Origin: Alkalihalobacillus sp. FSL W8-0930
GTDB lineage: Bacteria; Bacillota; Bacilli; Bacillales; Bacillaceae_D
Direction of reading: 5' to 3'
Assembly (NCBI GenBank): GCA_037965595.1
Contig: CP150183.1
Location: forward strand, 806,001 to 870,000
DNA length: 64,000 nucleotides
Position 1 is the stretch's first letter. Every line of letters starts with the position of its first letter. Under the pieces are notes generated by a model, which worked only from the letters and a program-made list of their open reading frames with translations, had not been told where the DNA came from and searched no databases. Positions 20,800 to 29,880 of the stretch are shown one piece after another. A program made the position numbers and the translations under genes.

Positions 20800-22584
20800 A
20801 TGATTACGTTTGATCATCCAGAAGCGAGACAGTTCTATGAATTAATTGAGATCGGAGTATTTGCAGTCAGTCCGGAGGAGGATCAGGTTATCTTTTCGGC
20901 AAATTTGAGTGGAGTATTCGAACTATGGGGGATGAACACAGATTCTCGTTTTCCTTATAAACTGACTTCCATCGGTCAGAGTTGTTATGATTTAACGTAT
21001 AGCAAGGATGGTTCATTTATCATTGCATCGTTTGATCATGATGGAGATGAGAACACTCAAATTTATGTATTACCTCGTAATGGTGGGGTGTTAAAGCCAC
21101 TTGTGACAAAAGAAGGTCAACGTCATATGCTGAGTGGGCTTTCTGAGGATGGTACAACGCTCTTCTATAATACAACTGATGAAAATGAGACGTATTTAAA
21201 TACGAATGCTTATCACCTTGAAACTGGAGAGGTGAAGGTCCTTCATGAGGGTGAAGTTGCGCCAACTTTTTTAGCAGCAAAAAATGCGGACGGGTCTAAG
21301 CTTGTTGTAGGACGTATGTTTGCAAACTCACATTCGGTTCCTTACTTATTAGATGGAAATGAATTAATCCCACTTGTAGATCAACCTGAGCTATCTTACA
21401 CTTTTGGTAAGGTTGCCTTTCTGAACGATACGTTTATTTATTTTACAACTAATTATCAAGCTGATTTTTATTATTTAGCTTCTTATAATATAGAAACAAA
21501 GGAAATGAAAAAAGTAGCAGAGGTAGAACGAACGGAGCTGCGATCCATTAAACTTGATCGTGATCAGGGAATCCTCTATGTACCTGCGACGATTGGTGTG
21601 ATGGACAAGCTTTATCAATACGTAATAGAAAAGCAGGAGCTCACAGAATTAACGATTCCAGTGACGAGTATTTCAAAGGTCGTTATAAGTGAAAAAGGAA
21701 CAGTGTATCTCTCGGGAGGAACGGCAACTTCACCAGTTAATTTGTATGTCTATAAGAAAGGTCAGGAATGGGACGCTCTGACACAGATTCAGGTTCCAGG
21801 GATTGCCCATGATCAATTGTCTGAGCCTGAAGTCCTTACATACAAGTCCTTTGATGGCCTTGAAATTGAGACGTTGTATTTTAAAGCAAGACCTGAAGTA
21901 GATAATAAACATTTGATTCTTTGGCCACATGGTGGACCCCAGGCATCTGAAGGGAAATTCTTTAGAGCGATGTTTCAGCATTTAGTATACTCAGGCTATA
22001 ATATCGTTGCACCGAACTTCAGGGGATCTAGTGACTACGGTGCTGCGTTCCTGAAAATGGTTGAAGGTGACTGGGGCTACGGACCGCGACTTGATAACAT
22101 TGCGTGTGTAGATTATATGATTGAACAAGGATACGTAGACAAGGATAAGGTATTACTTATGGGCGGAAGCTACGGCGGATACATGGCCTTATTGCTTCAT
22201 GGACGCCACCCAGACTACTTTAAGGCAGTTGTTGATATCTTTGGTGTGTCTAATTTATTTAGTTTCTACGAGAGTGTACCGGAGTTCTGGAAGCCAATTA
22301 TGAAGATATGGATAGGGGATCCGGTTGAGGACAAGGAGCGCTTTACAAGGGACTCTCCGATTACGTATTTGTCTACAATGACAAAACCGATGCTGGTTAT
22401 CCAAGGAGCAAATGATCCACGTGTTGTAAAAGCAGAGTCTGATCAAATTGTAGAATCTTTGAGGGCGCAAGGGACCGAAGTGGAATATCTGGTGTTTGAG
22501 GATGAAGGTCATGGCTTCTCCAAGAAGGCAAATCAGATCACAGTCAGTGAACGAGTATTGGCATTTTTTGATCAATACATTTAA
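20800..22584 (+). CDS. S9-family prolyl oligopeptidase-type peptidase
   Basis: Cytoplasmic serine peptidase acting on short peptides. The N-terminal part (about residues 1-340) has WD/TolB-like propeller repeats (for example DLTYSKDGSFIIASFD); the C-terminal alpha/beta hydrolase has the nucleophile in GGSYGGYM, Asp in GANDPRV and His in EDEGHGFSKK. HGGPQASEG supplies the oxyanion loop. 594 residues, no signal peptide. RBS AAGGAG before ATG 20800. Transcribed alone between the 5S terminator and a bidirectional terminator. Confidence 0.93.
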   Translation: MITFDHPEARQFYELIEIGVFAVSPEEDQVIFSANLSGVFELWGMNTDSRFPYKLTSIGQSCYDLTYSKDGSFIIASFDHDGDENTQIYVLPRNGGVLKPLVTKEGQRHMLSGLSEDGTTLFYNTTDENETYLNTNAYHLETGEVKVLHEGEVAPTFLAAKNADGSKLVVGRMFANSHSVPYLLDGNELIPLVDQPELSYTFGKVAFLNDTFIYFTTNYQADFYYLASYNIETKEMKKVAEVERTELRSIKLDRDQGILYVPATIGVMDKLYQYVIEKQELTELTIPVTSISKVVISEKGTVYLSGGTATSPVNLYVYKKGQEWDALTQIQVPGIAHDQLSEPEVLTYKSFDGLEIETLYFKARPEVDNKHLILWPHGGPQASEGKFFRAMFQHLVYSGYNIVAPNFRGSSDYGAAFLKMVEGDWGYGPRLDNIACVDYMIEQGYVDKDKVLLMGGSYGGYMALLLHGRHPDYFKAVVDIFGVSNLFSFYESVPEFWKPIMKIWIGDPVEDKERFTRDSPITYLSTMTKPMLVIQGANDPRVVKAESDQIVESLRAQGTEVEYLVFEDEGHGFSKKANQITVSERVLAFFDQYI

Positions 22585-22587
22585 TAG

Positions 22588-22625
22588 AAAAAGAACAGGA
22601 CATCACTTGTCCTGTTCTTTTTCTT
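22588..22625. terminator. Bidirectional terminator between S9 peptidase and ferritin
   Basis: AAAAAGAACAGGACA pairs perfectly with TGTCCTGTTCTTTTT; A and T runs on both sides serve both convergent genes. Confidence 0.92.
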
Positions 22626-23133
22626 AATGCTCTTCTTCTGGATCAAATGATCGTTTGCCGAGTTCTGCATCCATCATTACGAAGGCACTGCTGTCGACAT
22701 CAATTCGACTCACCTTGGCAATCATGTCACGAAACATACTTTCTTCTTCAACTTGTTCTTCTACAAACCAATTCATCAAAGCGATTGTTGCGTGTTCTTT
22801 ATGGTCTGTTGCTAGGTCAGCGATTTTATAAATGGCTTTTGTTACATCTTTTTCTTGAGCTAAGGAGTGTTCGATTGCCTCTAAAGGGGATTGGAACAGA
22901 TTCTTTGGTTGTTCCAGTGTTTCGATGGTGACTCGTTCACCCACATCCACTAAGAAGTTATAAATTTTCATTGCATGAAATCGTTCCTCATCCGCTTGTA
23001 CAAGGAAAAAATTCTTAAATCCTTTAAAACCTAGGTTTGCAAAATAGGCAGCAATTGCAGTATAGGAATGAGCTGCGTACAATTCAAAATTTACTTGTTT
23101 ATTTAAAGCTCTTGTTAAATCATCTGGTAGCAT
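22624..23133 (-). CDS. ftnA: Bacterial non-heme ferritin
   Basis: Iron-storage protein forming 24-mers. Ferroxidase ligands are recognisable: Glu in NFELYAAHSY near residue 17, the ADEERFHAMK segment with Glu and His near 50-53, Glu near 94 in LAQEKDV, and EEQVEEE near 127. 169 residues is the usual length. RBS GAGGAG lies upstream on the minus strand. Stands alone; the 160-base gap to the next gene shows no other feature. Confidence 0.93.
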   Translation of the reverse strand: MLPDDLTRALNKQVNFELYAAHSYTAIAAYFANLGFKGFKNFFLVQADEERFHAMKIYNFLVDVGERVTIETLEQPKNLFQSPLEAIEHSLAQEKDVTKAIYKIADLATDHKEHATIALMNWFVEEQVEEESMFRDMIAKVSRIDVDSSAFVMMDAELGKRSFDPEEEH

Positions 23134-23294
23134 GGGTAAGCTCCTCTCGAGTTAAAACAACGTCATAGCTTAAGTGTATCGTAGCACAAAGAACAGGTCA
23201 ATAAGGATTGACCTGTTTAATAAGAATGAGTCTAATTTAATATGCACTCATGTATTTAATTGGTTTGTATATTCTCAATCAGTGAGTTCTGTTA

Positions 23295-23924
23295 TCAATT
23301 ATGCTGATATTTTCTACGGAGTTTTCGGCGCCGTTTTACAGTGTGAAACAGTATATAGCAAGCGACTACAAATAAAATAATAAAAGCAATCATACTGCCT
23401 ACTAAAAACTTGTGAGCAATGATGGAATCACTTAATTTCTGCCAATCCCACCTCATATGATTTCCCGCGAATATAAACGTATGAACCCAAATAAAAGCGC
23501 CACTATACGCATACAATGAAAACCTTTTATAAGGCAGATTTGATATTCCTGCAATGTAACCTGTTAGGTGTCTTACGCCTGGAATAAAATATCCAATTAC
23601 GAGAATAAAGGTACCATACTTTTGAAACAAGACTTGAGCTCGGTCTATTTTCCTGTGAGACAGAAAGAATTTTGAACCATGTGTCATCAAAAAAGGCAGG
23701 CCGAGTTTCTTTCCTAAGAAATAGCTAATTGAGATTCCGATGATTGAGCCTAGTAAAGAAATAAGCAATGCAAGGTATAGGTTCAACTCACCTGAGTGAG
23801 TAAAATATCCAACAGTTATAAGCAGCAATTCGTCGGGGATGGGTAGACCCACAATGCCTCCAACTAATGCAACGAAAATGCCAAAGTATCCATACTGGGC
23901 AATTAACTCTTTTACAAATTCCAT
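23295..23924 (-). CDS. DedA-family membrane protein
   Basis: A 209-residue polytopic membrane protein of the DedA/SNARE-associated (VTT) superfamily, members of which flip or recycle lipid carriers such as undecaprenyl phosphate or phosphatidylethanolamine. The family motifs are visible: GGIVGLPIPDELLLITVGYF, SYFLGKKLG, and FFIPGVRHLTGYIAG with the conserved Arg. About five hydrophobic segments and a basic C terminus (KRRRKLRRKY). Substrate is not predictable from sequence. Confidence 0.9.
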   Translation of the reverse strand: MEFVKELIAQYGYFGIFVALVGGIVGLPIPDELLLITVGYFTHSGELNLYLALLISLLGSIIGISISYFLGKKLGLPFLMTHGSKFFLSHRKIDRAQVLFQKYGTFILVIGYFIPGVRHLTGYIAGISNLPYKRFSLYAYSGAFIWVHTFIFAGNHMRWDWQKLSDSIIAHKFLVGSMIAFIILFVVACYILFHTVKRRRKLRRKYQHN

Positions 23925-23987
23925 TTTGCTATCCGTCCTATCGCTAGATGTCTACTTACAGTATATCTAGTTTTTGGGTACGGGGCA

Positions 23988-24692
23988 CTATCTTTTTTCA
24001 ACATCTACTGTTTGAACATGATCAATATCTTTAATGAGATAATAGATATCAGTGATATACATTGACTTTGGAATGGAGAGTGTGATATCCATTTGTTGAT
24101 TCCCACTTGTTAGGTCTTTAATTTGGACATCTCGCACGGTAAGTTGTTTCATACGTCTCTCCTTTATCGTTGTTCCTCGTACCTGTAATGCGTCAATGAT
24201 ACTGCTCATTTGCCCTTCTGGCGTGATCACAATCCGAGTGTGGACATCCTTTGAACTTAAGGAAGTAGGTCCTACTGCAGTAAGGATAGCGGGTATAACA
24301 TTAATAGCAATAAGGATAAGAATTACGGCAAAGGTTGCCTCGATATAAAAGCCAGCGCCGATCGCAATACCAAGTCCAGATGCTGCCCAGATCATGGCGG
24401 CTGTAGTTAGACCGGAGATCACATCATTGCTTCTTCGTAATATGACACCAGCGCCAAGGAAGCCGACACCACTTACCACTTGAGCAGCAAGTCGCATTGG
24501 ATCCATATTTGGTGTATGATCAGATGCGTACTTAGCCACTGCTTCAATGGAAACAATGGTCATTAAGCAGCTGGCTATGCAGATAACCATGCTCGTCTTA
24601 AGTCCAAGTGGTTTATGTTTAATTTGTCGGTCGACCCCAATAAGAAACCCTGATAATAGGGAAGCAACAAGTTTAATTAATAATATATCCAT
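23988..24692 (-). CDS. MgtC/SapB-family membrane protein
   Basis: Inner-membrane protein with four to five N-terminal helices and the family signature LSGFLIGVDRQIKHKPLGLKT near residue 13, plus VVSGVGFLGAGVILR. The C-terminal part (about 155-234) is a soluble ACT-like domain, as in longer MgtC proteins. Family members affect magnesium homeostasis and ATP synthase activity. Start at 24692 (MDILLIKL) has GGGGTGA as RBS; an upstream in-frame ATG at 24749 does not. Confidence 0.9.
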   Translation of the reverse strand: MDILLIKLVASLLSGFLIGVDRQIKHKPLGLKTSMVICIASCLMTIVSIEAVAKYASDHTPNMDPMRLAAQVVSGVGFLGAGVILRRSNDVISGLTTAAMIWAASGLGIAIGAGFYIEATFAVILILIAINVIPAILTAVGPTSLSSKDVHTRIVITPEGQMSSIIDALQVRGTTIKERRMKQLTVRDVQIKDLTSGNQQMDITLSIPKSMYITDIYYLIKDIDHVQTVDVEKR

Positions 24693-24815
24693 TTTAATCA
24701 CCCCAGAAAAAGTTTGTACATATATAGGGTATGCTTCTTGCGTATGCATTCATACCTCAATAAATGAACCGTTTAGTCAATGTGTTTAGTATACAGAAAA
24801 GAAGAGTGGTGAGGA

Positions 24816-25205
24816 ATGGTGCACTGGAGAATAATGATGGCTGTTTTTGTTGGTGGTGCCATAGGAACGTATTTTAGGTATCTCACTTCTTTGTTAATTA
24901 CAGGTCAAAACGTTTTTAATGCTACTTTATTTGTGAATGGTACAGGTAGTTTGTTGCTAGGCTTCATCACAGGCTGGTATTTTATAAGATCTAGTCGTCA
25001 ATGGCTAAAGTTTGGACTTGGGACAGGCTTATGTGGAGGGTATACAACCATGTCAACGTTTGCTGCTGAAAGTGTACATTTAGCGGAAACTTCTCAAAGT
25101 ACAGCCATTCTGTACGTTTTAATTAGTGTAGTAGGTGGGATTTTTGCGGCATGTCTTGGCGTCGTGTTAGGAAAAAGGTTGGCGGAAATGAGGATGAGGA
25201 CATGA
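24816..25205 (+). CDS. crcB: Fluoride exporter subunit CrcB/Fluc 1
   Basis: Small four-helix membrane protein forming a dual-topology fluoride channel. GGAIGTYFRYLTSLL at the N terminus, and GGYTTMSTFAAES with the Phe-box and Thr/Ser residues of the fluoride track, are typical. 129 residues. The start is uncertain: ATG 24816 has GAGG almost adjacent, and GTG 24819 or ATG 24834 are alternatives. Its stop overlaps the second crcB (ATGA). No fluoride riboswitch is visible upstream. Confidence 0.9.
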   Translation: MVHWRIMMAVFVGGAIGTYFRYLTSLLITGQNVFNATLFVNGTGSLLLGFITGWYFIRSSRQWLKFGLGTGLCGGYTTMSTFAAESVHLAETSQSTAILYVLISVVGGIFAACLGVVLGKRLAEMRMRT

Positions 25206-25558
25206 TTTCAGCTTATATTGCATGTGCTGGCGGGATGGGAGCACTAAGTCGGTATCTGCTAAGTATTTGGATAGGCCGCTTAGCTTGGCGGACAACGGTG
25301 CCTCTTCCGATTATGATCATTAATCTACTCGGTGCTTTTTTACTGGGGTATGTTCAGGCTCATCTTCGAATGGATCTGGAAAACATCAGATTGATCTTAA
25401 CAACTGGTTTTCTAGGTGCCTTTACAACCTTTTCGACCTTCAGCGTGGAGGCGATGGAGCTTTTTATGCAAAAAAGATGGAAATCACTTTTGATTTACAT
25501 GAGCGGGAGCATACTTGGTTGTATTCTTTTTTATCTTATTGGTTTCTATTTAAATTGA
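25202..25558 (+). CDS. crcB: Fluoride exporter subunit CrcB/Fluc 2
   Basis: Partner of the preceding gene; in many Bacillaceae two homologues form a heterodimer with fixed opposite orientations. GGMGALSRYLLSIWIG, NLLGAFLLGY and LGAFTTFSTFSVEAM are visible. 118 residues from ATG 25202, which overlaps the upstream stop as ATGA and has GAGGA as RBS; an upstream in-frame start at 25151 would overlap by 55 bases. Translational coupling to crcB1 is likely. Confidence 0.92.
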   Translation: MISAYIACAGGMGALSRYLLSIWIGRLAWRTTVPLPIMIINLLGAFLLGYVQAHLRMDLENIRLILTTGFLGAFTTFSTFSVEAMELFMQKRWKSLLIYMSGSILGCILFYLIGFYLN

Positions 25559-25594
25559 AAAAGCCTCCAGGGAGTTTCCCAGGAGGCTTAAAAG
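25556..25594 (-). terminator. Minus-strand terminator for 48-residue peptide gene
   Basis: AAGCCTCC pairs with GGAGGCTT, with an inner GGGA/TCCC. The T run appears on the minus strand (GGCTTTTTC), so it serves the small minus-strand gene; it may also block crcB read-through. Confidence 0.85.
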
Positions 25595-25603
25595 AAATCG
25601 CAC

Positions 25604-25750
25604 TTAGCGATCGTTATGATTAATAAACTCAATAAAGTGAGTCAGGATCGGTACATCGGTCAGAAGTAACACAGGCAATAGTAATAGTGTTAGACCTAGA
25701 GCAACAGGAGTAAGAAGCATTGTACGACATGCACTTTTAAATTCAGACAT
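25604..25750 (-). CDS. 48-residue single-helix membrane peptide, unknown function
   Basis: Starts MSEFKSACRTMLLTPVALGL at 25750 and ends FINHNDR. RBS AAGGAGAG precedes the ATG at good spacing and a terminator follows the stop, so it is a complete small gene. One strongly hydrophobic helix (about residues 11-31) separates a basic N terminus from an acidic/polar C terminus. No family recognised. It faces the initiator tRNA gene across a 230-base AT-rich gap. Confidence 0.75.
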   Translation of the reverse strand: MSEFKSACRTMLLTPVALGLTLLLLPVLLLTDVPILTHFIEFINHNDR

Positions 25751-25982
25751 TATTATTCTCTCCTTTTTTAAGACGAAATTGTCACAAAAAATTCATATCT
25801 TTCAATCTATGAAATGAATCATACTCCTATTAAATAAAAAAAGCAATCATTTTGTTTGAAATTTGTTCAAAATTTATAGTTGCACTATATTGAATACCAT
25901 GTTAAGATATATCTTGTGTCACAGAAACGGTATGAACATAACGATTTTGGTCATACTGATGATATACACATTTATATAGCGA

Positions 25983-26056
<74 letters not shown>

Positions 26057-26067
26057 TACTGAAATAA

Positions 26068-26098
26068 GAAAAACCGAGGCGAAAGCTTCGGTTTTTTT
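26068..26098 (+). terminator. Terminator after tRNA-fMet
   Basis: AAAACCGAGGC pairs with GCTTCGGTTTT over a GAAA tetraloop, followed by Ts. Confidence 0.88.
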
Positions 26099-26178
26099 GC
26101 ATGGAGTAGCCATTCGCATCTTTTATGAAAATCAGCTAAACTGGATAGGTGAATGAGTGATAAGGGGAGGCCCTTTAC

Positions 26179-27168
26179 GTGAAGGACGAATTTGAATTTA
26201 TTGATCAGATTAAACCGGCATCACATCATCAACCTTCATTAGTAATGGGGATTGGTGATGACGCTGCAGTTTATGCATCAACTGAAGGCATGCGTGAGGT
26301 TGTTTGTGTGGATACGATGATTGAAGGCGTGCATTTTACAAAAGATACATTATCTCCATTTCAAATTGGCAGGAAGGCTCTCGCGATTAACGTCAGTGAT
26401 TTGGCCGCAATGGGAGCTGTGCCTCGCTTTTACTTAGTATCGATTGCCATTCCTTCTGTTTGGGAAGATGAAGAAGTAAGCGACTTATACAAAGGAATGC
26501 AGGAACTCGCGAACCAGTTTAAGATGGATTTAATTGGTGGAGATACGGTGTCTGCTAAGGAAGCACTCGTCATTACGGTTACGGCCATCGGTCAGGTGGA
26601 AGAAACGGTTTCTTTGTATCGAAGTAAAGCTGCTCCTGGAGATGTCGTATTTGTTACGGGAACGGTCGGGAGCTCTGCTGCAGGACTTGAGCTGCTCTTA
26701 GAAAAGGGGCGGCATGCTTCGTTTAATAAGTCAGAGGCTGAGCTTGTTCTCATGCACCAACAACCAGAGCCGCAAGTTGGAGCAGGCCGGTTATGTGCGG
26801 AAACCAAAGCGAGGATATCTTTAAATGATATTAGTGATGGTGTAGCGAGCGAAGCGAGTGAGCTTGCTGAGGCAAGTAAGGTATCCATATATCTTCAAGC
26901 TGACCAAATTCCTTTTCATCCAGCGCTTAATAAGTTCAATGAAGAGCAGAAGCTTGCGTTTGCGTTTAATGGTGGAGAGGACTTTCAATTGATTGGTACA
27001 ATAGAAGAAACAGCATTTTCATCGTTCGCAGGGAATGCTCTAAAATCAGGTATTCACATTCATCAGATTGGCGAAGTGAAAGAAAAAGCCGAGCATTTGG
27101 TTTATATTATGGATAAGGATCAAAGTAAACCTTTACAGAAGGGAGGGTTCAACCATTTTAAAAAATGA
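26179..27168 (+). CDS. thiL: Thiamine-monophosphate kinase ThiL
   Basis: Phosphorylates thiamine monophosphate to the active diphosphate with ATP. GIGDDAAVY near residue 26, VDTMIEGVHF, NVSDLAAMGAVP and GGDTVSAK are the PurM/ThiL-fold motifs; NDISDGVASEASELAE and NGGEDFQLIGT lie in the C-terminal half. 329 residues is usual. GTG 26179 is preceded by AAGGGGAGG. It opens the conserved B. subtilis-like block and is followed directly by tsaE. Confidence 0.95.
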   Translation: MKDEFEFIDQIKPASHHQPSLVMGIGDDAAVYASTEGMREVVCVDTMIEGVHFTKDTLSPFQIGRKALAINVSDLAAMGAVPRFYLVSIAIPSVWEDEEVSDLYKGMQELANQFKMDLIGGDTVSAKEALVITVTAIGQVEETVSLYRSKAAPGDVVFVTGTVGSSAAGLELLLEKGRHASFNKSEAELVLMHQQPEPQVGAGRLCAETKARISLNDISDGVASEASELAEASKVSIYLQADQIPFHPALNKFNEEQKLAFAFNGGEDFQLIGTIEETAFSSFAGNALKSGIHIHQIGEVKEKAEHLVYIMDKDQSKPLQKGGFNHFKK

Positions 27169-27175
27169 TGAAGCA

Positions 27176-27640
27176 ATGGGCAGGTACAAAAAGCAGGTTC
27201 ATTCTCCACTTGAGACGATGGTGCTTGCGGAGAAATTAGCCATGCTTGTTGGGCCAGGTGATGTCATTACGCTTGAAGGTGACCTTGGAGCCGGTAAAAC
27301 TCACTTTTCGAAGGGGCTAGCAAAAGGACTTGGTGTAAAGAAGGTTGTAAACAGCCCGACTTTTACCATTATAAAAGAATACGAAGGCCGTCTTGCTTTT
27401 TATCATATGGATGTGTACCGTTTAGATGAAGAGAGTGAAGAGGATATTGGCTTAGACGAATACTTTTATGGAGAAGGCATCACGGTTGTGGAATGGGCTT
27501 CAAAGATTGCAGATCAACTGCCTGACAAGCGATTAGATATTACCATTCGTCACGTGGGAGAAGAAAAAAGATATTTGCTGTTTGAACCGCACGGTGAACA
27601 CTTTGAACAGCTTTGTAAGGAGTTAGCAGAATGGGAATAA
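27176..27640 (+). CDS. tsaE: tRNA t6A biosynthesis ATPase TsaE
   Basis: ATPase required with TsaB and TsaD for t6A37 synthesis in ANN-decoding tRNAs. Walker A GDLGAGKTHFSKGLAKGLG at about residues 38-56, the TFTIIKEYEG strand and Walker-B-like FYHMDVYRL are present. 154 residues from ATG 27176, which has no close RBS; GGGAGGG at 27141-27147 is well placed instead for an ATT codon at 27155, so the protein may start there or be translated by coupling to thiL. Overlaps tsaB by 10 bases. Confidence 0.93.
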   Translation: MGRYKKQVHSPLETMVLAEKLAMLVGPGDVITLEGDLGAGKTHFSKGLAKGLGVKKVVNSPTFTIIKEYEGRLAFYHMDVYRLDEESEEDIGLDEYFYGEGITVVEWASKIADQLPDKRLDITIRHVGEEKRYLLFEPHGEHFEQLCKELAEWE

Positions 27641-28344
27641 CGTTAGCATTAGATACATCTTCATATGTGCTCGGAGTGGCTGTATTAAAGGATGGACAGG
27701 TTGCAGCAGAACTCACGACTCATATGAAAAAGAACCACTCGCTTAGATTAATGCCTGCTGTGAATAATGTACTAGCTGAGCTTGATCTAACCCCAAAAGA
27801 CATCTCAAGAATTGTGGTTGCTGTTGGACCGGGTTCTTATACAGGTGTTCGAATTGGTGTAACTACAGCCAAGACGTTAGCTTGGACTCTAGATATTCCG
27901 TTAGTTGGAGTGTCGAGTCTTGAGGCTATGGCACAGCAGGGGCGCTATTTTCAAGGAACGGTTTGTCCAATTATTGATGCCAGACGTAATCGAGTGTACA
28001 CCGCTTGTTACTCAAGTCTTGAAAATGGAGACCTATCTCTACAAGGGGACGAGCAATTAATTGAACGTGATCAACTGCTTGAGGACTTAGTAGAACAAGG
28101 AAAACCGGTTTTATTTACGGGTTCAGACATTTCTATACATAAGGATGTCATTCAAGAGAAGCTTGGAGCCCTCGCTCACTTTGCTCCACCCTCCAAGCAA
28201 CTGCCAAGACCAAGTGAGCTTGCCGCTTTAGGTGAGGCGAAACAACCGGTTCAAGATGTTCATACTCTTGTTCCAAATTATCTTCAGCTGTCAGAGGCTG
28301 AAGCAAAGTGGGAAGAAGCACAAAGAGGGAAAGTCAATGAGTGA
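27631..28344 (+). CDS. tsaB: tRNA t6A biosynthesis subunit TsaB
   Basis: Inactive ASKHA-fold paralogue of TsaD that scaffolds the TsaB-TsaD-TsaE complex. ALDTSSYVLGVAV at the N terminus and GPGSYTGVRIGVTTAKTLAW near residue 70 are signature segments. 237 residues is usual. RBS AAGGAG lies inside tsaE. Overlaps both neighbours, indicating a tightly coupled operon. Confidence 0.94.
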   Translation: MGITLALDTSSYVLGVAVLKDGQVAAELTTHMKKNHSLRLMPAVNNVLAELDLTPKDISRIVVAVGPGSYTGVRIGVTTAKTLAWTLDIPLVGVSSLEAMAQQGRYFQGTVCPIIDARRNRVYTACYSSLENGDLSLQGDEQLIERDQLLEDLVEQGKPVLFTGSDISIHKDVIQEKLGALAHFAPPSKQLPRPSELAALGEAKQPVQDVHTLVPNYLQLSEAEAKWEEAQRGKVNE

Positions 28345-28783
28345 GGGTCCCATCCGGTTCATGACTCATGATGATATTGACCAGGTGCTGGAAGTGGAGT
28401 TAGATGCATTTACGTCACCGTGGACAAAAGAGATCTTCGAGAATGAATTAACGCTTAATCATTATGCGCATTATATTGTGTATGAGTTAGAGGGACATAT
28501 TGTTGGTTATTGTGGATTTTGGTTAATAGCTGGAGAAGCACAAATTACCAACATCGCCATTCATTCTTCCGCACGCGGAAAGAAAAGAGGCGAAGAGCTC
28601 CTAGGTGCAGCCATTACCTTAATAAAAGGAATGGGCGGGACGAAGGTTTCGTTAGAAGTAAGAGAATCAAATGTCGTCGCCCAGAGCTTATATCAAAAGT
28701 TTGGGATGAAAAAAGGCGGCATACGAAAAAACTACTATCAAGACAATGCGGAGGACGCATGGGTTATGTGGGTGGATTTCTAA
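28337..28783 (+). CDS. rimI: Ribosomal-protein-alanine N-acetyltransferase RimI
   Basis: GNAT acetyltransferase that modifies the N terminus of ribosomal protein S18 in E. coli. Acetyl-CoA-binding region [20 protein letters not shown] near residue 67 and [19 protein letters not shown] near 110 are typical. 148 residues from ATG 28337, which has GAGGG upstream and overlaps tsaB by 8 bases; the frame extends further upstream inside tsaB without an RBS. Confidence 0.92.
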   Translation: MSEGPIRFMTHDDIDQVLEVELDAFTSPWTKEIFENELTLNHYAHYIVYELEGHIVGYCGFWLIAGEAQITNIAIHSSARGKKRGEELLGAAITLIKGMGGTKVSLEVRESNVVAQSLYQKFGMKKGGIRKNYYQDNAEDAWVMWVDF

Positions 28784-28784
28784 T

Positions 28785-29789
28785 ATGACAAAGATTAAAC
28801 GAATTTTAGCAATTGAAACAAGCTGTGATGAAACAGCGGCATCTGTTATTGAAAATGGCACAGTGATTCGAAGTAATGTCGTGGCCTCCCAAATTGAGAG
28901 TCATAAGCGTTTTGGTGGCGTTGTGCCAGAAGTAGCATCGCGTCATCATGTGGAGCAGGTAACACGGATTATTGAGCAAGCGTTAGCTGAAGCAGAGGTT
29001 CGTCCTGATGAGTTAGATGCAGTGGCGGTTACAGAAGGTCCGGGACTTGTAGGGGCGTTATTAATTGGTGTACATGCGGCAAAGGCTATGGCATTTGCGC
29101 ATGGTTTACCGCTAATCGGCGTCCATCACATCGCGGGGCATATTTATGCCAATCAGCTTGTTCAGCCAATGCAATTTCCCTTAATGGCGCTTGTGGTGTC
29201 AGGTGGGCATACAGAATTAATTTATATGGAACAAGATGGGCAATTTGAAACGATTGGGATGACGCGAGATGATGCTGTTGGTGAAGCATACGATAAAGTA
29301 GCGAGAACGCTCGGCCTACCTTATCCAGGAGGTCCTCATATTGATCGTCTAGCTCATACCGGATCTGCAGAAATGGATTTCCCACGCTCTTGGTTAGAGC
29401 CTGATTCATTAGACTTTAGCTTCAGTGGTCTGAAATCACATGTGTTAAATGTGGTTCACAACCAGAAGCAACGTGGTGATGAGCCGAACATACCGAATTT
29501 AGCAGCTAGTTTTCAAGAAAGTGTCATTGATGTGTTAGTAACGAAAACAAGAAAAGCTGTAGATCGGTATGAGGTGAAGCAATTAGTTGTTGCAGGTGGA
29601 GTTGCTGCGAATAAAGGGCTACGTGCAGCACTTGAAAAAGAGTTTAGTGAATCGATCAAGCTGTCTATTCCTCCTCTTTCATTATGTACAGACAATGCTG
29701 CCATGATTGGTGCAGCAGCTTTTTATCAATTAGAGAAGCAATCATTTGCTGGATGGGATCTCAATGGTCGCCCAGGAATGGACCTATAA
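28785..29789 (+). CDS. tsaD: tRNA threonylcarbamoyltransferase TsaD
   Basis: Transfers the threonylcarbamoyl group to A37 of t[15 protein letters not shown] at the N terminus, the metal-binding HHIAGHIYA motif near residue 112, VVSGGHTEL, and [11 protein letters not shown] near the end mark the Kae1/YgjD family. 334 residues. ATG 28785 is one base after the rimI stop. Last gene of the thiL-tsaEB-rimI-tsaD operon; a terminator follows. Confidence 0.96.
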   Translation: MTKIKRILAIETSCDETAASVIENGTVIRSNVVASQIESHKRFGGVVPEVASRHHVEQVTRIIEQALAEAEVRPDELDAVAVTEGPGLVGALLIGVHAAKAMAFAHGLPLIGVHHIAGHIYANQLVQPMQFPLMALVVSGGHTELIYMEQDGQFETIGMTRDDAVGEAYDKVARTLGLPYPGGPHIDRLAHTGSAEMDFPRSWLEPDSLDFSFSGLKSHVLNVVHNQKQRGDEPNIPNLAASFQESVIDVLVTKTRKAVDRYEVKQLVVAGGVAANKGLRAALEKEFSESIKLSIPPLSLCTDNAAMIGAAAFYQLEKQSFAGWDLNGRPGMDL

Positions 29790-29794
29790 TCGTT

Positions 29795-29833
29795 GGAACC
29801 AAAGAGATTACATTCTTTTTGGTTCTTTTTTTA
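29795..29833 (+). terminator. Terminator after tsaD
   Basis: GAACCAAAGAGA pairs with TTTTTGGTTC (one mismatch), followed by T7. Confidence 0.85.
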
Positions 29834-29880
29834 TGAAAACATCTGTTACGTGGCACACTATATAAAAAGAAAGTAAGTTG

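Noticed and set aside
24750-24815. Fluoride riboswitch before the crcB pair
   Set aside because: The crcB-motif segments (GGNGAUGG and the downstream CUGAUG) are not present in the leader.
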